A program made the translations under genes and the position numbers. Below are positions 46,807 to 60,246 of a stretch of 64,000 nt of DNA, piece by piece. The notes under the pieces are model-generated. The model was not told where the DNA came from, made no database searches, and worked only from the letters and a program-made list of their open reading frames with translations. The stretch's first letter is position 1. Each line of letters starts with the position of its first letter. Source of the DNA: Volvox africanus (taxonomy: Eukaryota > Chlorophyta > Chlorophyceae > Chlamydomonadales > Volvocaceae); assembly GCA_030268105.1 (NCBI GenBank), contig BSDZ01000080.1, positions 3,039,501 through 3,103,500 on the forward strand. The letters run 5' to 3'.

Positions 46807-47954
46807 CCGTTTGCAGCTGGAGGCCCAAATATTGTTACACCCGCTCCGAACAAATTGGAGGCCCATCTTTTCCACCAGGCAAACCGGCGCATCGCCCTTC
46901 GGATGCATTACTCTCGCAATGCAGGGCATGGACAGTCATCCAGGGGAATGACTATCCCTGGACACTTCACGAAAGAAGGCAATCAGTTTGACTGTGGATA
47001 TCCTGCACAGCCTCGCCTATCTTCAGGATACACACCAGTCGACATCCCTTCAGGTCATGCATAAATCTTCGGCAGTCAAACACTGCAGACCAATGTGGCG
47101 TGAACAAAAACAAATTCGGCGGCCGAACCAAATCTGTAACCATCACACAAACAGCACAAGGGAATACATGAAAAACGACCCTGCCACCATCGGACCATGC
47201 CTACATGCTGCCGTCGCCCGCACTGTGCCCCAGCTAGGAAAATTGGCGGACGAACACCAAAAGCTTGCAAAAGCTACACGATTGAACGATCTGAGCCTCT
47301 GCAGCCAAATCAAACCAAGAACGACGAGACGGTTTCTGCTGTCGTGTTTTTAACCTTCTGTTAGTAACCCATCCGCGTCTGGGAACCGTCACCGATAAGG
47401 CAGGGCAATTCAACGTTCACAGCTTCGGCCGACTCACAATGCATCGCATGCCAGCCTAAAAGCTGGGATCTTTGATCATTAGCCAATTAAAACAACGCTA
47501 GATATCTGTACAGGGCTGGCCCACTTTGACCGTTCACTAGTACATTCACATATTAAGTCTTCTACAGTACAGCACGGCAAGAGCGCCGTCTATCTTCCCC
47601 TCTTAACCTAAGCCGCACATCACCTCAGGAGGATGTAGTAGGTGCACCACCCACACATGGCTCATTACCAAATAGTACCCATCACAAAATACAAATGAGA
47701 TTCAGGTCCAGGGCATCATGCGACACCTGCGAAAACGCGACCTGCCGTAGACTTATGAAAATTAAGTGCTCGAGGCAGAGCGCCACTTGACGGACATCCT
47801 TTCAACGCTTACAACGCCATGCAACGCTGGCGTATCACCGTTCGTCCGCCTCAAATATGTGCACCAACTTTTGGACTGGTCAAATGTCCTCATCCTCAGC
47901 ACCAACAGCCAATCTAAAGCCATTCTTCAACGCCAATTCGAGTCAGGCTGTCCG
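46807..47954. other. Convergent intergenic region
   Basis: Space between the TTC14-like (+) and CREST-like (-) genes. No supported exon is visible. TTACA at 47809-47813 (TGTAA on minus) lies about 142 nt after the CREST-like stop and is its likely poly(A) signal. Confidence 0.5.
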
Positions 47955-49391
47955 TTACGACAGCAATGGCTGCATCTGCAAGGCTAGCTGTGGCCGCTGC
48001 TGGCCGCTGCGTCCCTGCTTGCATCGCTCCTCCTCCTCGACGTCGGCCAGTAGATGGTTGATTGTCGCAACCGCTGTTGAGGACAGCAAGTGCCACACAG
48101 AGTGCACCAGCGGCAGGTCCGGCTTCCAGTCCTCCAGCGCAAACGCACCCAGCCCTAAGAGACAGCACACGGCGTGTAGGCGCTGCGGCCCTCTCAACTT
48201 AGGGTTTCGGCGAGCGGCCGCCAGGAACTTGAGCTCCATAGCCGTGGTGTTGACAAATGACACCAGGAAAGGCTTAAACGGCGTCGCTAGTATGCCAGCA
48301 GCGGTTACTGAAGCTGGAACACATGGAAACCTGCATTTATACATTTTATGGTTAGGCGAGCCAGGCGATGAGGCACATCATGCATAAACAATTAATTTAA
48401 TTCGAGACACCAATCGATGCTGCTGCAAATCGCTCAACCTACAACGTGTGCTAGTGTGACGTGAACGTACCCATCACGCGCAAACTTACAGAGAGCGCGT
48501 CATCAGGTTGCTGGCTGCCGAAATCGTCCAGAAGTCCATCCGCCGTCCCCACTCCCGGAAGGAGCCGTATGAACCGTGGAATACCGCGCTCGCGATGCCC
48601 ACCCCGATGAGGCTCGCGCCCCAGGTCTTACCGCTTGCCGTGCAGCGATGTCTGCGATCCAAAGGAGCGCAGAAATAGCGATTTGTGGGACAGTTATAAA
48701 CCTACGCTGTGTCGCGTTATATTCTTGTCAGCAAGACTCAAGCAAAAGCCATGTGATGGCGGTAATTTGAACCCGAGGTGGATGCGTAGGTACGGCGCAA
48801 CAGCTTCCGCAGTTCAAACTCGGCCTCAAACCGAGACAACATATTTCCACTACATAATTGCCCACCTGATTGCATGGCAGCCACACATGACGTATGGGAT
48901 TGACGTCGTAATGTTGCAGCAGCGTTCGCACATGTTTCTATCACAAGTGCCTGGGCCCTGCAGGGTTATGTTAACCTTGTCGTCTCGCACTCTGCACCAC
49001 TTCGGAGGCTGGAAATTCGAGATGCTCCAAACTGATAACCTGTCTATGGACTCACCCTTGGGCTCAGTGCGGCCTGCGTCGCTGTGGCGATCAGGCCGCC
49101 AACACTCACGACGCCGAGCAAGGACGCCTTTAAGTCAACAGCTCGGAGCGTTGAAGCTCTTAGTCCCGCCTTCCAGCAGGTGGATGCAATCGTCTCACGC
49201 CCTGGCGCTGAAGAACCCCGCGACTCAGTGTCCCGGATGTTCCTACTCTCCTCTCGCTTAAGGAACCAGATTCCATCGTGCTTTGTCCATGCTAGATTTG
49301 ATGATGCTATACTTTCAAGGAGAGACGAGAAACTTGGCAGATGGACCAGGTCCAAAGCCTGGACCTGTGCCGTCGCTGCCGATGACACCAT
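47955..49391 (-). CDS. CREST-superfamily-like multi-pass membrane protein
   Basis: CREST proteins (alkaline ceramidases, PAQR receptors, Per1, SID-1, TMEM8) are seven-helix proteins with a conserved metal site. The exon 49391-49056 gives an N-terminal region ending in a hydrophobic helix, 'ASLLGVVSVGGLIATATQAA', with a GTGAGT donor. A middle exon ending at 48490 reads 'SLIGVGIASAVFHGSYGSF' then 'RRMDFWTISAASNLMTRS'. The last exon (to 47955) reads 'MELKFLAAARRNPKLRG', then 'LVHSVWHLLSS'. The S-x3-H (SAVFH), the Asp after it (MDFW) and H-x3-H (HSVWH) are in the order of the CREST metal-binding signature. Exons between 49056 and about 48650, and between 48490 and 48315, are unresolved. It could be a ceramidase- or TMEM8-like enzyme; the subfamily is unknown. 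Confidence 0.6.
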
Positions 49392-49630
49392 TTCGTAGTG
49401 GTCATTAAAGGAGATGATATAATGTATATCCAACTTTAATATTTTTAGCGCAAAGTCATGAGAGTGATCATGATTCCATGAGGAAATTCCGCTTGCTGTA
49501 CGTTTCGTTCTCCTCTGCGGTTGCCGTGGCGTTAACACCCGAGACCCGACCAATTTTGATTAGTATATAATTGTAATAAAAAAACGCCTTTGGACAGGTT
49601 TAAGCATATGTGTGCCTCCTGAACGTGACT
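49392..49630. promoter_or_regulatory. 239-bp head-to-head promoter region
   Basis: Only 239 bp lie between the proposed ATGs of the CREST-like (-) and BAG6-like (+) genes, so a shared bidirectional promoter is likely. The stretch is AT-rich, with TATATAATTG near 49561 and a run of A at 49577-49583. The element roles are inferred. Confidence 0.4.
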
Positions 49631-52600
49631 ATGAGCAGCTTCCCAGCTGGAAGCAGTCCGCCCGCAGACGCGGGTGGAGACTTCTTGCAGATTAAGATAA
49701 AAACACTAGAACCTGCGACATATGATCTTCGAGTTAACAGACAGGTGCGAATTTGTTGGGAATTTCCGCCGTCGGCTCGTCTCTTACGCGAGGCTGTGTT
49801 TTCTGCCGACTCCAATAGATTACTGTCCTGGATCTCAAGACAACGCTTGAGGGAATTGTTCAGAACGCGCCACCAAGAAGGCAACGAATCATTTATCGCG
49901 GGCAGTGCCTGCGGGATGAGAGCACCCTGCAAGACCTTGGTGAGCTCCTGCATATAGTCCTGGGCCCACGGGAACGCCGGGTGATTGAATGATCAGAAAC
50001 ACAGCCTTGATATGTTACTGTTCTTCCTAGTCCGGGCTGTCGGAAGAGCTGCGGCAACACAACTTCCTCCTTTAGGAAGCCCAGTGTGATACAGAGCCCC
50101 TGGGTTGCTCAGTTCCTGGATGGCTTGGGACCCCAGAGCCCCAGGTTCTAGGCATACGGGTCTTGATGTGGTATCTTTGAGGCTAAAAGCTTCCAGCACG
50201 CATTAGTTGGGAGCCTCCTGGTTCCAGATTCCCGCGAATATGTGACCCTGCAGGGGTCGAGAATGGAGATACATTTCATTTGGTGCTGCGGTTTGCTGAT
50301 ACCCCTACAATATCTGGTACGTCTCTGGGTCTGTACATTCGTGGCACTTCGGCTATCGCTTAGCTCAGGTTGGGGTCATTCTTGGAAAGTGCCGATACGA
50401 CGAAGGAAACACACTGGGCACCGGTACGGACGTGTGGACAGCTTTTGGGTGACAGATTGGGTATGATATATTCGTTGCGGCAGCCGCATCCCTGAGCCGC
50501 AATTTCACCATGGTACAACCCCCGCGACTCTGCACCGTTCGCGATGTGTGCTGCTTGCCTATGGTCATGGCCATGTACTTTGCGCAGGTACCGGTGCGGC
50601 AGCTTCACAGGCACAACCGAGATTCAGCGCGACCGCCCACCGGGTGCGTTGCGGTATTCAGGGAAGGGAGCTCGAAAATTGGATTAATGTAATGTTGTAT
50701 GCATTGGGAGCAGTTTCTGCCAGTTGCAGGGCATAGGTGATCGTATGAAGTATCAAACAGATATCAGCGCTTCACGGGTTTGGGGTGCCTTGTACCTCCT
50801 GCCCCCGCCTCTCTGCCGCCGACATGATGGGGTTCCTCTCACCCTCGATCGCCCTCGCTCTGAAACACCTCAGATCCTGGAGGACGTCTTCACGGGTTTC
50901 AATATAAATACCCAGCCGGGTACGTGTTTGGGGAGAGGGTTAGGGAAGGTATGCCTGATGCAGGCTTTCACTTCACGAATTCCTTGGGGTCTGGTATATT
51001 GACCCGAGCTTACGCGAGTTCGAAAAGCCGCAGCTAATTAAGTAGGGGTCCGCACAATTCGTCTGCATGTGGTCATCAGGCAGCTGCTGTCATGCGCACG
51101 CCAGGAGCGATTTTGCACCATGCCATACATGTTTTTTACCAGAACTGGGACCACTGGCACACAGGATGCCGGTGTACATAAATACAAGGTGAACCAGTGA
51201 TGCTGGTGATTTAGGGCCATGGCGCCCCAGGCCGCCTGCCATATAGCCTATTTTTAGGGTTTTATATTTTATATAACCCGTGCTTGTTGTCCCGACTTCG
51301 CAGGCGGAAGTATGGCTGGTTTAGGTGGGCGCCAGCAGCAGACGACAACTCAGCAGCAGGACTCTGCACCTCATTTGTTCTCCACGCTGCACCGCTTCTT
51401 GATGCGGCTGGGCGAGCAGAGCTACACGCCGCGCCACATCCCTCTTATGTCTCATGGTAAGTCGGTGCTGCGGGCCTGGCCAAGCCAAGTTTACATGGCA
51501 TTACTGCGCCAAGCAGCGGTTCATTGCAGGACCCTGAGGTCATGGCTACCATGCGCGCTCTAGAGCTGCCTAACAATCTCAAGCAAACGACGGGTGCACG
51601 GCATCGCCCTGTCCAAGAAAGTACTAGGTGCTCTGGAGCGTGCAATACAACTCTTGGCATGCCGTGCTTCCCACCGCCTGGTGGTGAACTCAGCTCCCGT
51701 CCTGGTCGGACGACCCTTGCCTGGGCGTGTGGGCGCAGGTCGCGTGAAGGTCTATCGCCCTTCACTCTAGCCCTAACGCCCTGGAGCTAACCTTAGCCTG
51801 TTCTCCCTTCCCTGGCAGTCAACTTCAATCCTCGCGTGCAGACAGATTTCGCGGCGCTTGGCAGGGCTATGGCGGAGCTACTGGGGGATGCGGAGCTGCC
51901 GGAGCAGTTGACAGCAATGACGGAGGAGGCGCGCAGGGACCCGGGGGGCCGCGGACCGCAACAGCAACGGTCGGCCCAGGGACAGGGCCCGCCGTCGTCA
52001 TCTCAGCGGGAAGGCGAAGCAGTGGGCGAGAGTGCAGAGGCGGGATCGACCCCACAAGCCGCAGGTGTGCTAAATACATACGCGTCCGTCGACGCCTTGA
52101 CAGGAACACAGTTGTTTGTTGTTTGGTAACAGCATGGAACCATTAGAATGCGGTGGCTTCCTGTTCTTAATTTATGCCACATGTTGCCTGGTGCGCGCTG
52201 CCTGCCTTGCGCGACGCACCTCCAACAGCCATGACGACCCTCTTCGAAGGAGGACAGCCTCTCAATCCATTGTAATTTCATACCCCCACCGTTTACGGAC
52301 TCGTTTTTATTCGACCTCCCCCGCCGTACCTGAAGGAGAGACACGGACGGGGTCCATGACTAGTGCTCCAGAAGGAACCCAGCGTGCTGGCCATCGGCCC
52401 CAGTCTCTGCGCCCTGCCGGAGCGGACTACGGATTCCGGTGAGGGGCAGGGGGTTGCCATCGGCAAGGGGGCATCCTGCGCTCCAGACGCCGTGCCTGTG
52501 CCGCAAGCGGCCTGCCCACCAACGCATTGAGGTTGGTAGAAGTACCGTTCTCTCACCCAAGCAACCTATGCGAAACCTATTGGAAAGCTTGCACAATTCT

Positions 52601-55600
52601 GGGTCCTCCCAAGCGCACCGGGCTGCGTACTGTTGATGCAGCAGGCGTGTTCACGACTTGCTGGCGATTGCCGGTCCTTCCTGAGCCTGCAGATACATGC
52701 CGCTGGCTGCTGCCTCCCTTGCGGAATTGCTTGACCGCACCGAGGCGCACGTGAGGAACAGCCTTGCGCAGCAGTTGCGGCAGGGGGCAGCGGCTGCTCG
52801 CCAGCTGACTGCAAGTCAGGTGGCAAGCTTGGGAACACGGCGGGCAGAGTCGGTGAGTAGCTGATTTTCATCGCATACATGAGCGCGTGCTACGTTGCGA
52901 ACGAACAGGGCGTGGCTTTGGGGCTCTTCAACAATGCGGAAAGCTTTTAAAACCTCACCGGGGCGGTCCCTCGACTCCTGGCTTGGATCTGGTTGCCGTT
53001 TGGATTCCTCGTTGTCCCAGGTCTCTTTCTCGCTAGGTAGTTACTGTTTGCTGGAGGATCTACCTAAAGTCTATGTCACGGTCCTGTGTCGGTGGCAGCC
53101 CCGGCGGTGTCCTGGTGGTAGCTCTCGGAAAGACACCACCACCACCCCACATCCCCCCGTTTTCTCCTGCCGCCTCACAGCGACGGCTGCGCGAGCTTGC
53201 CGGGCGCCTTCATTCCACCGCGGCTCTCCTGATCGACATGTCACGTGGCGTCCTGGCCACAGCGGCGGCACTGGAAGACAACCCCCAGGTGCTGGCCGCC
53301 AGCACCGCAGCCGCTTTACGGCCAGATGGTAAGTGGGTCGGTGTGCCTCAGCGGCATTGCTGCGAGCCACGGAGTTGGGCGCAGCCTGATGACTTAGAGA
53401 ATAGGCGTACAGTGGCGCCAGCGTAAAAATGGATTTGCACGGCACGATGCCTCGACTATCGTGCTGTAAAAGACAAGGCGCCAGCTGTCGCACGATAACG
53501 AGTGACCATGCCCACCATGTCTCAGCTGTGAGCACTAATCAGTTTCCCTCGCATGCTTCGATTTTTTCAGGTACCGATGAAGACCTTGCGCCCTTGGTGC
53601 CGCGGCTACTCCCTCGCGGTCGTGCCACTCCGCCCGACTTGGGCTTTATGGGTCCCATGGGCGGCTTGGTTGATGTCTTCGGCGCGCAGTTTTCCATGCC
53701 TGGGGACACTCAGGGCTCGGAGAACGAGGGCGAAAATGCTGCTGCCACAGCGCCGGGAGCTAGGGGTCAGCCGCCAGCTGGTATGGCCGTGGGCACCGTG
53801 CACATTGACCTGGGCGATTTGCCCAACGGACCCGGGGACCTCTGGGGCGTGTTCAGCAACGTGATCAACGCTGTCACAGGAGGCGCAGTGATGCCGCCTC
53901 CTGGAGGCCCGGTGCCTCCTGCCAGCGCGGCACCTGGTGGCGGCGGCGGCGGCGGCGCTGGTGGAGCTGCACCGAGTGCGACGCACTCGGCTGAGCCTGG
54001 CGGCAGCACTGCTGCCAGCGGAGCGGAGGCATCTCGGCCGCGTGAGACGCCGCTGAGCCTGTTGATGCCGGCTCTGACCTCGATTGCCGGCAGCATTGCA
54101 GCTTCGGTGATGCAATCATTAGGGGGCCGCACCGTGCCACCAGCGAGGGTGGGTGTGGGCATCGCGGCATTTCCTTTAGTCATTCATTTGTTATCGAGAG
54201 CTACTAGTTCCCCTGGCTTTTAGTTCAATCTCATGGCTGGTCGCTCGTGAAATGCCTTTCCGGAAACGAAAGATACGGTAAACGGTAGTCAGAAGCTTAA
54301 CAACCTGTGTATTGCACCAATGTACAGATTTGAGCAAGGGGCCTTCTATTCTGTGAAGGATATTAGTTGCGCCACGTCAGTTATCGTCATAGTACGTGGA
54401 CTCTGGGACCAGTCTCGGCTGTTGACCTTTTTGTATATGATCCTCCCTTCCACCCTGGTCACCCTACCCCAGCTGCTGCATGCCGTTAGCCGGGCTCTGA
54501 CAGTGCACCTGAATCACGTCATGGAAGTGCTCACCACGCGTTGGGAGGGCCTGCAGAGGACTGCAGCCCGCCAGCGGAGAGCAGGGCGGGCGCAGCGGGA
54601 GCAGACGCCCGCTGGCGAGGAGGTGGGATAAGTAATAATGGGTTGCTTGTCCGCCATGGCCGTCTTCATCGCGCTGCGCGTTAGAAACTGACGAAAAAGT
54701 GCAGCTTTTTTATTTATGTTCGTAGGCGACGCAAGCCTTCTCAATCTCGTCCATCGGGTCCTTTTGACGGTGTGCTCCTCGTAGGCGTCCGCCGCCGCTG
54801 CCAGCGCCCCATCTACTGCAACGTCCGGCGTCGCTGGTTCTGATGCGACCGCCGCTGCACCAAATCCCCTGGAAGAGTTCCGGCCCGTAGCTCAGCTTAT
54901 AAACCAGCTGTTTCCGTCCTGGGAGACTGTGCTTCAGGTGCCCGCAGGTACAGGGGGGGCACTTTAGGGAAGTGCGGCGGCTAGGGAAAAAGCATGTAAG
55001 GAAAGCATAGGAATGGAGCTGGGAGTTTAGGCACATGCCTTGTGGTGGAGGCACGCAGCTTGCCGCGTGACCGCCAGAAATACTTTCCCTAGATGAGTAG
55101 TGACAGCTTAGATGTTGGGGGATTTAGTTTTGCCATGCTATGCAGCAGGGCTTTTCGCCCGCAAAAACGCCCCTAGGCCCCTAGGCCCCTAGGCGATCAT
55201 TCTGGCTAGTTAGTGCAATTTCTCGGGATAGTCCTCGACTGCCAAACCCACTTGCTCTCATCACAGCCACTTGCCCTCGGCCATCGGTCTTTTGGATGGA
55301 TTTTACGCCCCGTCGTTCGCGTACGTCTGTGCGCATTGTCGTGTCCCGCCTCACAGAGCCGAGCGAGGGCGATGGAGAAGGTATCGAGGTCGACGACACA
55401 GATGAGGATGGGGACAAGAGCAGGCAGGAAGGCAATGAAGCCCAGGGCCGGCAGCGAAGTCGTCCTGGCGAGGAGGGCAATCGGCGCGCTGCTGTTGATG
55501 AGAACATGTCCGCCATGATCCGCACGCTTATGCCGGCTATGCTCGGCAATATTTGTCACGCGGTAGCGCAGAGCATATTACCAACGTTAATGCCAGCGGC

Positions 55601-58191
55601 CGAATCTCTTGACGGGCGCCAGGTGGGTTATGTGGCGTTCTTAACCAGGCTGGAGGCGGAGTAGCTGGTGAAGCCGGTGGCGTTCAGGTTTTCTTGCCAA
55701 CGCGCCGCCGTGAGTAGGATCGACCACCTGAAGTTAATAAGTTAATAATTTTGAAATGTTTGGAAACGCGATTACGAACGAAATATTGCGCTACTATACC
55801 GCTAAGAATAATGTCACATCCGTTTTCTATTGCCCACAGCTGGCCATGGCGGTGCTCCAGGCCCTAGTGTCCCGACTGGACGGAGTTGCAAATATGGTGC
55901 TGGCTAATTGGTCGCGTATCTCGTCGGGTCTGGAAGAGGTGAGCTCTTTGAAGCACATGCGGTTTGGTAGGCTTGTTTCTTCTATGGGGTTACGCGGGAG
56001 GGATGACACATGTTTTCAGCATATGTGACACCATGACAAAATAATGTGTAACCTAAAGAAGCCCTGGTGCCTTGCGCCTTGTGCTGGAGAAGCTCTGGCT
56101 GCTATGGTCAGACCAGGAAAAGCAAAGCACTAAGTATGTCGGGGTGGAAAAGGGTTAGGATACGGTTCCACATCTGGAATATAGTCATGAGCCTAACCAC
56201 GCAGCGCGATACAGGATGCGTGGAATGGTGTGGCGCCGTGACAGCGGGCCTGCAATGCGCCCATACTCAGATAACTGAATTCGTAGCCTTTACCGTATGG
56301 TATTGCTGCTGTTGGGGTCGTCTTAGTACGTTCTGCCATCACCTAGGGCCTCATCTGGGCACTAACGCGCCTGAACCGGCCGTTCGCAGATTGAGTCCGC
56401 CAGCGAGGGTACCAATGTAGGCGAGTTGGTGGCGCAGATGATGCGGCTGGCGGCCAGCATCGTGACAGATTTTTCGGTGGTGCCGGGCCAGACACGGGCG
56501 GCTGGGGGCGCCTCAGCGCGACCGCCCGCGGCAAGGTCACCTGATCTTCGACAGCAGTCGCGACCATCCCAGCCACAGGCACCAGCAGCTGGCCCAGCGC
56601 AAGCTGCTGCAGCTACTCCTGGGCAAGCACAATCTATAACACCAGCAGCAACATTGCACGCACCCGCGGCGTCCGTGACGCCGGTGAACGAAGCTTCAAC
56701 ACCTTCCGGTGCAGCTCAATCGCCGTCCAATGCGATGGCCTTTTCCAAGCCTCCTGAGGGGCGGGCAGCCGCCGCTGCAGCCACGCCCGTACCTGAGGCC
56801 CCCGATGAAGCATCGCGGCCATCCTCGACGGCGACGGCGGCTGGGGCCAAACATGAAGCGGCTGACTTGACCTGCTGCGGCGCGGGCGCCAGTAGCACAG
56901 GTGCACCCGCGGCCGCGGCGGCAGCGGCAGGTGGTCCATCCTTAGCCCCCAGGGGGTTGGGCTTGGGTCTCAGGCCGCCGGCAACAAAGAAAAAAGCCAC
57001 TGCAGCCGCAGCAGCTCCTGTGGCAAGGACTGCTGCCGAGGCGCCAACAGGACCAGGGTTATCAGGGGGGCCGGCTGCAGCCATGCGCGAGGACGGTATG
57101 TGTGCGGACGCAGGCTCGAGCAGCCCCGATGCCAAAGCTCCGCCACCTGCAAACACTACCCTAGGACAGCAACCACGTGCTAGGCAGGCTGCTGGTGCGA
57201 ACCGCCTTGTTCCTGCGCACAGCCCTGGTGCGGGTGTGGGCTCAGGTGGCCAGGGGTCAGGGGACGCAGCAGGTGATCCTCTCGACGGCCTGATGGAAAT
57301 GATGGAGCATGTATTGGGCAGCCTCGATCCACGGGAGGCAGGTGAGCTGGTGCAGTCGGGCAGTCGTGCAGTCGTTATCCTCGAGCTTAGGGTTAACGGA
57401 CAAGATACATAGTAGGGTTGGGTATGCTCCGTCGTTATTGCATGGCTTTGGCCTTTGGTAAGATCCAAGGTCGGGGATCCCAAGATCCAATCTAGTGATC
57501 CCGTATAGCTGGGGCATGCTGCTTGGAACCTGTGTGCAGCATTCAACCGTCCCGCCTAACCAGTGGCACTACTCCGGGTCGGGCTCTCAATGCATCCTCA
57601 GGCGGCAGCGCCGGCACTGCCGATGTTGGCCGTGCCGGTAGTGGCGGCGGTGCGGCTGCCGGAGGTGGCTTGGGGAATATTTTGCAGGCTGCGCAGAAGA
57701 TTGTATCAGATCCCGCCATGCAGCCCGTGCTCAATAACGTGATGAATATGGTGCTGGGTGGCGGTGGAGGAGGCGGAGGCGGAGGTTCAGGCGCCCGCGG
57801 TGGTGCTGCTGGTGGAGGCCTAGGCAGCCTGCTGGGCAGCTTACTGGGCGGGCTACCGTCGGCGCCATCAGCGTCTTCGGGTTCTGCTCGTTCTGCATCA
57901 TCGGCAACAGAGCGGGCCGGTTACGAGGTACTGCTGGAGGTGCTGGGGCCGGAGGAGGGGAACCGCTGGCGGGAGCTGATTGAGCGCGACGTGGATGAGA
58001 TGCAGCAACATGTACAGATAGCACCGGAGGAGCACAGCGACAACTACCGGCGGGGCGTGCCTACCCGGCGTGCAGGGCTCCTCTCGACGATGGCAGGCGC
58101 AGTAAAGAACCCGTCGGACGAGGATGATGTTGAGGACGATGACGAGTACGAGGGCATCGAGGACGATCCGGAGGGGCACAACGCAGGATGA
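49631..58191 (+). CDS. BAG6/Scythe-like ubiquitin-domain chaperone
   Basis: BAG6-type proteins hold exposed hydrophobic and tail-anchored clients for membrane insertion or proteasomal degradation. Seventeen proposed exons: 49631-49744, 49819-49939, 50254-50316, 50588-50643, 50874-50919, 51304-51456, 51819-52064, 52364-52438, 52686-52852, 53070-53328, 53571-54148, 54473-54622, 54785-54947, 55357-55622, 55840-55938, 56390-57341 and 57602-58191 (1365 aa, phases consistent). Exons 1-3 build a ubiquitin-like domain: 'FLQIKIKTLEPATYDLRVNR', 'TVLDLKTTLEGIVQ', 'RQRIIYRGQCLRDESTLQDL', 'VENGDTFHLVLRFAD'. The middle is Pro/Ala/Gly-rich with predicted helices; Gly runs are encoded by GGC/GGA repeats. The C-terminus 'GNRWRELIERDVDEMQQ' then 'HSDNYRRGVPTRR' matches the end of plant BAG6-like proteins, followed by an acidic tail. 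Small exons 4, 5 and 8 are the least certain. Confidence 0.85.
55167..55192 (+). repeat. Short tandem repeat CCCCTAGG
   Basis: Three adjacent copies of CCCCTAGG in an intron of the BAG6-like gene. Confidence 0.8.
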
Positions 58192-58369
58192 TAATATTAC
58201 CCTAGCACTCAGAGTTTGAAGTATATATCCTCTTTCTAACTAGAGACCTCAGTGCGCATATCGCATCTGTTCCTTTTGCGGATAAACGCTGAGGCCATCT
58301 GCTATTCTGGTCGGTATCTTGGGCACGAGATTAGGTTTTCGAGACGCTTCACGCCAGTTTGCGGTTAGT

Positions 58370-58374
58370 TGTAA
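58370..58374 (+). promoter_or_regulatory. TGTAA poly(A) signal (BAG6-like gene)
   Basis: TGTAA lies 179 nt after the stop at 58191. Confidence 0.5.
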
Positions 58375-59037
58375 CACGTCTTCAACTGAATGGTGGCACA
58401 AAACGTATATAGCGAGCAAATCCCGGGTCGAAGGGTTTGCTGAAAGGGCGATGTTAAGCATTATCGCGCCGCAATGACAGATACCGGATACAGATATGGG
58501 CGCGAGAAGCCTAGAAAATGAGAGGAAACTGACAGACCTTCAGGCAGATGTATGCGATGCGATCTCGATCCCTAAGCACCACAGTTTGAATCTATTCCTA
58601 AATGGCCAACCCCTACTCAGCGTCGGACCTGGCCGGACCACCTCTCAAGCCCACTGTCGCCAAGACGCCCTTGGCAGGAGGAGCTCGTCCACGCGGATAT
58701 TAGGCATGTCGCGCAAAGATGACATGTTAGTTATCTAGTTTCGGTATCCGTACATCTCAACATGTTCGTCGGACCCCCGGGTCAGTAATTGAACTCCATG
58801 CAAAATCCTCGTTCGTTCACCTGAGTTGACGGCACAACTTGGTCGGAAAGAAATAGTATGCAGCCATTGATTTGCTTTTAGAAGGTACTTTGAGGATAAG
58901 TGCACTTGCAAAAATACTAGTAACGACGTGGCGAGGGACGCGTAGACTTAGCGCCAGCCGGCAATACAAAGGAACCGCGTGATTGCGGCAGTGACTTGTT
59001 CGCTAAGAAGCCTTTCAGACGTGTTAATCGTCTGGAC
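58375..59037. other. Intergenic region
   Basis: No supported gene. A short ATG frame at 58496-58738 (+) has no recognisable domain. It may include 5' sequence of the next gene. Confidence 0.4.
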
Positions 59038-60246
59038 ATGGCGTTCCCCGCACCGCAATTGTCAGCGACTGTCCCATCGAGCTCCAGCGAATCTGCAGTG
59101 CCGGCTGCACTGGAACAGCCCAAGGGGTTTTCGCCGAGCGCAGACGCCAGGAAGTACAAGCTTGCCACCGAGCCCCATGGCTACCTAGCAGACAAGCTTG
59201 CGACAATCCTGCGTGCGATCTGGCAGCTTGGCCGCGGCAGCCCGAAGAGACAGGCCTCAGGTGCGGGCGGAGCACTGCTACGCCTTCATTGGCCAAATGT
59301 TAAGATGATTCTTCAGTCACAACCCTCGCTGAATGATACTATGGTTTAATACATTCTGTTTGGGATGGAAACTTAAAGAGAGCCTCAGCGCGTATTAACT
59401 ATTCCATTCGGTTGCATGCGCACTTGACAAGGCAAGTCTTCGTCGTTGCGGACGTGTGCAGGAATTGCTGAGGAAGAAGCGGCCGAGGCTAACCTATCCA
59501 CTTCGCCTCCTGGTCTCCACGACGAGGCCCAAGCTCCAGTTTCGGACGCGGTGTCAGGTTTTGTGCAGCAACTGCACCATCACGAACCCGCAGACCAGGT
59601 GCAGAAACCCGTTTCCACTACCGTCAAGATACGGAACGCGGTGGTGAGTGTCCAAATATACGTACCCTGTTCGCCGGGCGCTGTATATTTCTTGGGTCAC
59701 TGCACGCGAGGGACCTTCGTACCGGAACTGCATTTTAAGTACGGTCGTACAGAGTCGTATTAAGATCCGATCCGGTGTGCACGGTGCGAGCCCCTCGTGT
59801 GCGCGCGTATCCTGGCCGCTGCATAACCCGCAAACCATTATGGCAGCGAATCCTTTGAGCGCTGAGACCCGGGTGAAAATCAACATAGCTTAACGCGAGG
59901 AATGCTCCTAGTCTCGCGCAGTAATGCAAGCTGTGGGATAAGGTTCATCACCCGCCACAGCCAGGCGCGGTCCTTAAGATGCACAATCCATAAGAACAAC
60001 CACGCAACCATGTAAGTCGTAAAGCCAACGCTGCAACGACACGACGTCGCCAACCTACTCCACACTGGCGGCCGGCTCACTGCATGGCAGGTGAGCACCG
60101 TCGAGCATGCTTTGGACGAGGCTGCGGCGCTGCAAGCCAGCCTGGACCCTGTCACTTCGGAGGAGCTGCGCCAGTTCCGGCAGGAGGCGCACCGGGGCCC
60201 CACCATCACCACCGCCGGCGGATTGCCTCTGGACGCTAGAGAGTAG
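59038..60246 (+). CDS. Small unrecognised hydrophilic protein
   Basis: Three exons join in phase: 59038-59260, 59462-59643 and 60091-60246 (186 aa). The joins have good donor and acceptor sites (GTGCGG, GTGAGT; GCAG). The sequence runs from 'MAFPAPQLSATVPSSSS' through 'SADARKYKLATEPHGYLADK' and 'LATILRAIWQLGRG', an acidic Glu/Ala and His-containing middle, to 'VEHALDEAAALQASLDPV' and 'SEELRQFRQEAHRGPTITTA'. The C-terminal third looks like an amphipathic helix or short coiled coil. No signal peptide or membrane segment is seen. I do not recognise the family. TGTAA at 60457-60461, 211 nt after the stop, supports a real 3' end. The frame stays open upstream of the ATG, so an earlier start is possible. 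Confidence 0.6.

Noticed and set aside
48760..48785. tRNA T-loop-like sequence GGTTCAAAT on the minus strand
   Set aside because: No pairing T-stem and no cloverleaf can be drawn.
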